Shown here one piece after another: positions 59,836 through 64,000 of a stretch of 64,000 nt of DNA. The translations under genes were made by a program, and so were the position numbers. Source of the stretch: Streptomyces griseiscabiei (lineage in GTDB: Bacteria; Actinomycetota; Actinomycetes; Streptomycetales; Streptomycetaceae); the NCBI RefSeq assembly GCF_020010925.1, contig NZ_JAGJBZ010000004.1:620001-684000 (forward strand). The letters are read 5' to 3'. Under the pieces are notes generated by a model. It ran no database searches. It saw only the letters and a list, made by a program, of their open reading frames with translations, and was not told where the DNA came from. The first letter of the stretch is position 1. Each line of letters opens with the position of its first letter.

Positions 59836-60974
59836 TGGCCAACAAGAAAGGGCGGCGTAGAAGCTTCGGATCGGTCCGACAGCTTCCGTCTGGCCGTTGG
59901 CAGGTCCGCTACCGTGACCCGGAGACGGGCCAGTTGCGTCCGGCTGAGGAGACGTACCCGACCAAGACTGATGCTCAAGCCGCTCTCACGCACATCGAGT
60001 CCGACATCACGCGCGGGCAGTGGTCGGACCCGGACGCGTCGGCGGTGAGCTTCGAGGAGTACGCAACCGCGTGGCTACGGGACCGGAAGCTCGCCGACTG
60101 CACCCGAGAGCGGAACGAGTCGGTGGTGCGGCTGCACATCCTGCCCACCTTCGGGGCCGGATCGGTGGCCGACGTGACGACGGCTCGGGTTCGCAGCTGG
60201 CGCGGCAGGCTCCTCTCGGCCGGCATCGGTGAGCCGACCGTGGTCAAGGCTTACCAACTCCCGAGGGCCCTGATGAACACGGCCGTGGACGATGAGCTGA
60301 TCCGGCGCAACCCATGCCGGGTCAAAGGGGCGGACCGCTACGACGTGCCCGAGCGGCCGGTCCTCACGGTGCCCGAGGTCTTCGCCGTTGCCGACTCCAT
60401 CGCGCCGCGCTACCGGCTGCTCGTGCTCCTGGCCGCCTTCACCACGCTGCGGTTCGGGGAGCTGGCGGCCCTTCGGCGTCGGGACATCGACCAAGAGGCG
60501 CTGACCGTCACTGTTCGCCGGGCTCAGGCTGAGTTGCAGAGCGGTCGGCTCTTCGACAAGGGCCCGAAGTCTGCGGCTGGGGTGCGTACCGTCTCCTTCC
60601 CGGCCGAGCTGCTCGACGGCGTCACGCGTCACCTGGAGCAGTTCGCTGCTCCTGGCCGTGATGGGCACGTCTTCGTCGGGCCGCAGGGCGGGCAGTTGCG
60701 GCGGAGCAACTTCCGTGACGACTGGGTCAAGGCCCGGAAGGCGGCAGGCGTCACGTCTGAACTGCACTTCCACGATCTTCGGCACACCGGCAACACCCTG
60801 GCCTCGACCGCCGGTGCCAGTACCCGAGAGCTGATGACCCGCATGGGGCACAGCAGCTCGCGCGCCGCGCTGATCTATCAGCACATGACCAGCGACCGTG
60901 ACCGGGCCATCGCCGATCGGCTCGGGGCCATGATCCGCGAGAACGGGGGAGAGGCCACCACCGGCCAGGAGTGA
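59835..60974 (+). CDS. tyrosine recombinase/integrase
   Basis: A 379-residue site-specific recombinase with an N-terminal arm-binding domain (RRSFGSVRQLPSGRWQVRY), a core-binding domain, and a catalytic domain with Arg in TTLRFGELAALRRRD, HFHDLRHTG and the GHSSSRAALIYQH His/Tyr pair. All catalytic residues are present. It lies next to the intact tRNA-Arg and attR, as in AICEs, and should act on the 43-bp att core. Start ATG 59835. Confidence 0.95.
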   Translation: MANKKGRRRSFGSVRQLPSGRWQVRYRDPETGQLRPAEETYPTKTDAQAALTHIESDITRGQWSDPDASAVSFEEYATAWLRDRKLADCTRERNESVVRLHILPTFGAGSVADVTTARVRSWRGRLLSAGIGEPTVVKAYQLPRALMNTAVDDELIRRNPCRVKGADRYDVPERPVLTVPEVFAVADSIAPRYRLLVLLAAFTTLRFGELAALRRRDIDQEALTVTVRRAQAELQSGRLFDKGPKSAAGVRTVSFPAELLDGVTRHLEQFAAPGRDGHVFVGPQGGQLRRSNFRDDWVKARKAAGVTSELHFHDLRHTGNTLASTAGASTRELMTRMGHSSSRAALIYQHMTSDRDRAIADRLGAMIRENGGEATTGQE

Positions 60975-61029
60975 TGTGGCATCCGCGTGGCACTAGTGGC
61001 ACGCGTGTGGCACGGCCTTGAACACAACG

Positions 61030-61069
61030 AAGGGCCAGCCTGGGAGGAAACCCTCCTGAGCTGGCCCTT
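61030..61069. terminator. bidirectional terminator at the element's right end
   Basis: AAGGGCCAGC pairs with GCTGGCCCTT around an inner GGAGG/CCTCC stem. T-tract CTTTT on the plus strand. It can terminate int and, on the other strand, the tRNA, replacing the terminator lost by integration. Confidence 0.75.
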
Positions 61070-61074
61070 TTGCT

Positions 61075-61117
61075 GTGCCCCCGGCAGGATTCGAACCTGC
61101 GACACCCGCTTTAGGAG
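61075..61117 (-). repeat. right attachment site (attR), inside the tRNA
   Basis: 43-bp direct repeat of 48500-48542, one mismatch. It covers the 3' half of the intact tRNA-Arg, so integration restores a complete tRNA. Confidence 0.9.
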
Positions 61118-61148
61118 AGCGGTGCTCTATCCCCTGAGCTACGAAGGC
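61076..61148 (-). tRNA. tRNA-Arg(CCU)
   Basis: 73 nt on the minus strand. Acceptor stem GCCTTCG with CGGGGGC, D-arm GCTC...GAGC, anticodon arm CCGCT-CTCCTAA-AGCGG with anticodon CCT, T-arm GCAGG-TTCGAAT-CCTGC, discriminator A, CCA not encoded. All stems pair (two G-U in the acceptor). Confidence 0.93.
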
Positions 61149-61163
61149 AAGGTGCCCGGTCAG

Positions 61164-61262
61164 TGTAGCGGGTGGGCGGGGGGTGGGTGGGGGGTAGGCG
61201 TTCGAGGTGGGTGGGGTGGGTAGGTCGGGGCGGGGGTTCGCGGGGCGGTGGTGGGGTGGGCA
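61164..61262 (+). other. G-rich tract upstream of the ABC operon
   Basis: Repeated runs of three or more G (GGGTGGGCGGGGGGTGGGTG and similar) on the plus strand in the 256-bp space between the tRNA and the ABC transporter genes. Able in principle to form G-quadruplexes. Confidence 0.6.
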
Positions 61263-61404
61263 ACAAATCGTTTCTCAGGTTCGGCCGGCGGGCCTAGCAT
61301 TCCGGCGTTGTGCCGGATGGTGTTCGGTATGCCGAACCAGCGTGCGTGCGCTCCGGTGGGCTGAACCAGTCGGTGTCGGTGGGTGTGAGTCGGTGTGAAG
61401 GGAA

Positions 61405-62514
61405 GTGGCGCCGTTGTCTGCGGTGATCGAGGCGCGCGGGCTCTCCAAGGTGTTCCGGACGACCGTGCGGCGGCCCGGCCTCGCGGGGGCGCTCAGATCG
61501 CTCGTCAGCCCGCAGCGGGTGGACAAGGTCGCGGTGCAGGACGTCGACTTCCGTGTGGGCAGGGGGGAGTTGCTCGCCCTGCTCGGTCCCAACGGGGCCG
61601 GGAAGTCCACCACCATCAAGATGCTCACCGGGATTCTGACGCCCACCTCGGGTGAGGCGCTCGTCGCCGGGGTCGTCCCGCAGGAGGACCGGGAGCGCAA
61701 CGCCCACAACATCGGGGCCGTGTTCGGGCAGCGGACGCAGCTGTGGTGGGATCTGCCCGCGCGGGAGTCGTTCGAGATCCTGCGCGACATCTATGGGGTG
61801 CCCGAAGGGCAGTTCCGGGAGCGGATCGAGGAGTTCGACGGGCTGCTCGAACTCTCCGCGTTCTGGGACACCAGGGTCCGGCATCTGTCGCTCGGGCAGC
61901 GGGTGCGGTGCGATCTCGCCGCCGCGCTGCTGCACGACCCGCCCGTCGTCTTCCTCGACGAACCCACCATCGGCATGGACGTGGTGGTGAAGGAGCAGGT
62001 ACGACGGTTCCTGCGGCACCAGGTCGAGGAGCGCGACCGTACCGTCCTGCTCACCACGCACGACATGACCGAGGTGGAACGCCTCGCCGAACGGGTCGTG
62101 CTCATCAACCACGGCCGGATCGTCCTCGACGGCTCGCTCCAGGAGATCCGGCGGCGCTTCGGCGGCACCTGGCAGGTCCGCGCCACCCTCGCCGACCCGG
62201 CCGACGTGGAGGCCGTCGAGCAGGGTGAGGGGGCCGGCGGCCGTGTTCCCCTGCCCGGCTTCGCCGGGATCGGGGTGCTGCGGAAGGACGGGCCCCGGGT
62301 CGTCTTCGGGCCGGTCGGGGACGACGCGCCCACCGTCCACGAGGCGCTCAAAGTGATCATCGGACGGTTCCGGGTCGCCGACCTCGCGCTGGAGGAGAAC
62401 GACCTGGAGGACGTCATGCGCGCGGCCTATCTCAGTGACGTGCCCGCCCAGGAGCCGCACCCCGTCGACGAGGACGCCGTTCCCGCCGCCGCGACCCCCT
62501 CCCAGGGCGGCTGA
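61405..62514 (+). CDS. ABC transporter ATP-binding protein (ABC-2 exporter type)
   Basis: A 369-residue ATPase: Walker A LLGPNGAGKSTTI, Q-loop FGQRTQLWWD, signature LSLGQRVRCDLAAAL, Walker B VVFLDEPTIGMD, switch His in LLTTHDMTEVE. A C-terminal accessory domain (~50 residues) completes it. The family pairs with ABC-2 permeases in lipid, polysaccharide or drug export. GTG 61405 is the start used. The two permease genes follow directly. Confidence 0.9.
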   Translation: MAPLSAVIEARGLSKVFRTTVRRPGLAGALRSLVSPQRVDKVAVQDVDFRVGRGELLALLGPNGAGKSTTIKMLTGILTPTSGEALVAGVVPQEDRERNAHNIGAVFGQRTQLWWDLPARESFEILRDIYGVPEGQFRERIEEFDGLLELSAFWDTRVRHLSLGQRVRCDLAAALLHDPPVVFLDEPTIGMDVVVKEQVRRFLRHQVEERDRTVLLTTHDMTEVERLAERVVLINHGRIVLDGSLQEIRRRFGGTWQVRATLADPADVEAVEQGEGAGGRVPLPGFAGIGVLRKDGPRVVFGPVGDDAPTVHEALKVIIGRFRVADLALEENDLEDVMRAAYLSDVPAQEPHPVDEDAVPAAATPSQGG

Positions 62515-62519
62515 CACCC

Positions 62520-63374
62520 ATGGCCCCCCTTTCCCCCGCCCCCACGCCCGCCTCCGCCCCCACCCCCGGCACCGCCCTCTCCCGCGCCCGCCGCGTCTCC
62601 TGGATCACCCCGCGGGGCGAACTGCTCGCCCCGCCCCGGATGACCGCCACCGCCGTACGGCTCTTCGTCCAGGTCTGTCTGGTGGTCTACCTCTGGCGCG
62701 GGCTGTACGCGAACACCGAGTCCAGCGCCGGGCTCAACGAGACCCAGGCCGTCGGCTACGCCGTACTCGCCGTGCTCGCGAACCGCATCCGCGGCCTCGA
62801 CCGGAGCGCGGGCCGCGACATGGTGATCCAGCATCTGCGCTTCGGGACGATCGTCTACTGGTACCTGCGGCCGATGAAACCCCGGCGCTACTACGCGCTG
62901 CGCGCCCTCGGCGACCAGCTGTACGGCTTCGGCTGGGTGTTCACCGGATACCTGCTGTGCCTGGCCGTCGGAGTCGTCCCCCTGCCCTCCTCCCTCTCGG
63001 TGGCGGGGGTCTTCGCCGTCAGCATGCTGCTCGGCCAGCTCGTCCTGTACTACGTGATGATGCTGGTCGACCTGATGTGCTTCTGGACCCTGCGCAACGA
63101 GGCGGCCCTGCTGATCCTCGTCTTCGCGCAGAACCTGCTCTCCGGTGTGTACGCCCCGCTCTGGTACTTCCCGGACTGGTTCATCACGCTCAGCTCGTTC
63201 CTGCCGTTCCAGGCGACGCTCGGCGTACCGCTCTCCATCTACGTCGGCCGGATCGGACTCGGCGACGCCTTCGGGCAGATGGTGATCCAGGCCGTCTGGA
63301 TCGTGCTGCTCGCGCTGCTCACCCGCCGGCTCTGGGACCTCGCCGGCCGTCGCGTCGTGTCCCAGGGAGGCTGA
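62520..63374 (+). CDS. ABC-2 family permease (first)
   Basis: A 284-residue permease with about six helices, of the actinobacterial ABC-2 (DUF990-like) type: LRFGTIVYWYLRPMKPRRYYALRALGDQLYGFGWVFTGYLLCLAVG, then VLYYVMMLVDLMCFWTLRNEAALLILVFAQNLLSGVYAPLWYFPDW. The N-terminus is Pro/Ala-rich. It lies 5 bp after the ATPase gene and 2 bp before the second permease. Confidence 0.88.
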   Translation: MAPLSPAPTPASAPTPGTALSRARRVSWITPRGELLAPPRMTATAVRLFVQVCLVVYLWRGLYANTESSAGLNETQAVGYAVLAVLANRIRGLDRSAGRDMVIQHLRFGTIVYWYLRPMKPRRYYALRALGDQLYGFGWVFTGYLLCLAVGVVPLPSSLSVAGVFAVSMLLGQLVLYYVMMLVDLMCFWTLRNEAALLILVFAQNLLSGVYAPLWYFPDWFITLSSFLPFQATLGVPLSIYVGRIGLGDAFGQMVIQAVWIVLLALLTRRLWDLAGRRVVSQGG

Positions 63375-63376
63375 CC

Positions 63377-64000
63377 ATGACGACCCCGCACCACACCGTC
63401 CCCCATGGTCCGCACCACACCGTCCCCCATGGTCCGGCGCACGCCTGGCGCGTCGTCTGGCGGATCACCAAGCTCAACTTCAAGGCCCGCCTCGAATACC
63501 GCGGCGAGTTCCTGATGAACGTCTCCGTGGGAGCGATCTGGCAGGTCTCGATCGTCGTCTTCGCCTCCGTCCTGCTCACCCGGTTCCCCGGGCTCGGCGG
63601 CTGGTCCAGCTCCGACGTACTGCTCATCGCCAGCATGCGCATGCTCGCCCACGGGCTGTACGTGCTGTTCCTCGGCCGGGTCCAGTACATGAACGTCCTC
63701 GTCCAGGAGGGAGTCGTCGACCCCTGTCTGATCCGCCCGATGCCCGTCTACCGGCAGGTCCAGCTGGCGTTCTTCCCGGTCAACGCCCTCGGGGACCTGG
63801 TCGTCGCGGCGGGTCTCTTCGTCGCCGCCCTGCAGCGCAGTTCGCTCGACTGGACGGCGGGCCGGATCGCGTACGTGGTGGCGGGCGTCCTCGGCGGCAT
63901 GCTGGTCGAGGCCGCGCTCTTCACGGCCCTGGCCGCCGCCGCGTTCCACTTCCCGGCCACCTCGTACTGGAGCCAGTGGCTGGAGGAGCTGATGGGCACC
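63377..64000 (+). CDS. ABC-2 family permease (second), cut by window edge
   Basis: At least 208 residues. GGGAGG lies six bases before ATG 63377. After a His-rich N-terminus it reads VVWRITKLNFKARLEYRGEFLMNVSVGAIWQ and LLIASMRMLAHGLYVLFLGRVQYMNVLVQEGVVDPCLIRPMPVYRQ, typical of the ABC-2 permease partner of the preceding genes. A 24-bp direct duplication encodes PHHTVPHG twice at residues 4-20. The C-terminus is outside the window. Confidence 0.88.
   Translation, partial: MTTPHHTVPHGPHHTVPHGPAHAWRVVWRITKLNFKARLEYRGEFLMNVSVGAIWQVSIVVFASVLLTRFPGLGGWSSSDVLLIASMRMLAHGLYVLFLGRVQYMNVLVQEGVVDPCLIRPMPVYRQVQLAFFPVNALGDLVVAAGLFVAALQRSSLDWTAGRIAYVVAGVLGGMLVEAALFTALAAAAFHFPATSYWSQWLEELMGT

Larger units (their letters stand above)
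48500..61117. mobile_element. integrated element at tRNA-Arg(CCU), AICE-like, degenerate
   Basis: About 12.6 kb between 43-bp direct repeats. The right end carries rep (truncated), an excisionase-like gene and a tyrosine integrase gene next to the intact tRNA, the order used by actinomycete integrative and conjugative elements such as pSAM2. No TraSA/FtsK-like transfer gene is present, so it is unlikely to move by itself. The interior holds small unknown genes, an IS630-type insertion and a lower-GC cargo (51.3-57.6 kb) with ATPase, methyltransferase and kinase genes. Confidence 0.88.

Noticed and set aside
58569..60974. A genuine Rep-integrase fusion protein
   Set aside because: The integrase has its own start coupled to xis (TGATG) and a normal N-terminus; the continuity is better explained by loss of the rep stop.

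Overview
The window reads as chromosome from a high-GC actinobacterium, almost certainly Streptomyces or a close relative. Codon third positions are nearly all G/C, and GTG starts and 4-nt ATGA/GTGA overlaps are frequent. Family content also fits: FbiC, an LLM F420 oxidoreductase, a Ddn-like flavin enzyme, an XRE (DUF5753)/DUF397 pair, a DUF574-type methyltransferase, GPP34, DUF6959- and DUF7660-like small proteins, and Streptomyces-type interspersed repeats. No assembly artefact is evident apart from a possible frameshift near 37.57 kb.

Layout. 0-3 kb: the end of an aldehyde dehydrogenase gene, a MazEF-type toxin-antitoxin pair, a lipoprotein and a Vgb-like propeller lyase. 3-14 kb: methyltransferases, hydrolases, a Tat-exported PHP-domain protein and an F420 group (LLM oxidoreductase plus fbiC). 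14-20 kb: a P-loop/TPR protein, an ADP-ribosylglycohydrolase-like protein that appears to lack its metal ligands, a GNAT and a chloramphenicol-phosphotransferase-like kinase, followed by a MITE-like repeat whose end supplies the stop codon of the next gene, a sodium/solute symporter. 22-26 kb: a divergent SDR/hypothetical pair around a palindromic operator, then the XRE/DUF397 pair, a 50-bp perfect palindrome and a GPP34 gene. 26-36 kb: a D,D-carboxypeptidase with a very long disordered N-terminus, a polytopic membrane protein, a MerR regulator with a classic MerR promoter, glutathione peroxidase with a winged-helix regulator, and an MFS exporter. 35-39 kb: an HTH protein divergent from a three-gene operon whose middle gene (HTH-sigma) is frameshifted at a C7 tract. 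39-48 kb: a GT39 (PMT/ArnT-like) glycosyltransferase behind a GT2 remnant, small hypothetical proteins, a Clp-N protein, SMI1/KNR4-like and FG-GAP proteins. 61.4-64 kb: an ABC exporter operon that runs off the window.

The accessory highlight is 48.5-61.1 kb, an integrated element at tRNA-Arg(CCU). A 43-bp direct repeat of the 3' half of the tRNA (one mismatch) bounds it at 48500-48542 and 61075-61117. Next to the intact tRNA lie a tyrosine integrase, an excisionase-like HTH protein and a 5'-truncated RepSA-like replication gene. This is the AICE arrangement without any visible transfer gene. The element also carries an IS630-type insertion and small orphan genes. At 51.3-57.6 kb it holds a clearly lower-GC cargo of two convergent operons: (small ORF)-(SMC/Rad50-like ABC ATPase)-(334-aa unknown protein) facing (DNA N4/N6 methyltransferase)-(Ser/Thr protein kinase). 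I recognise no named defence system with this exact composition. It is the best candidate here for an undescribed anti-phage or genome-conflict module. That function is inferred from domains and context, not shown by the sequence.
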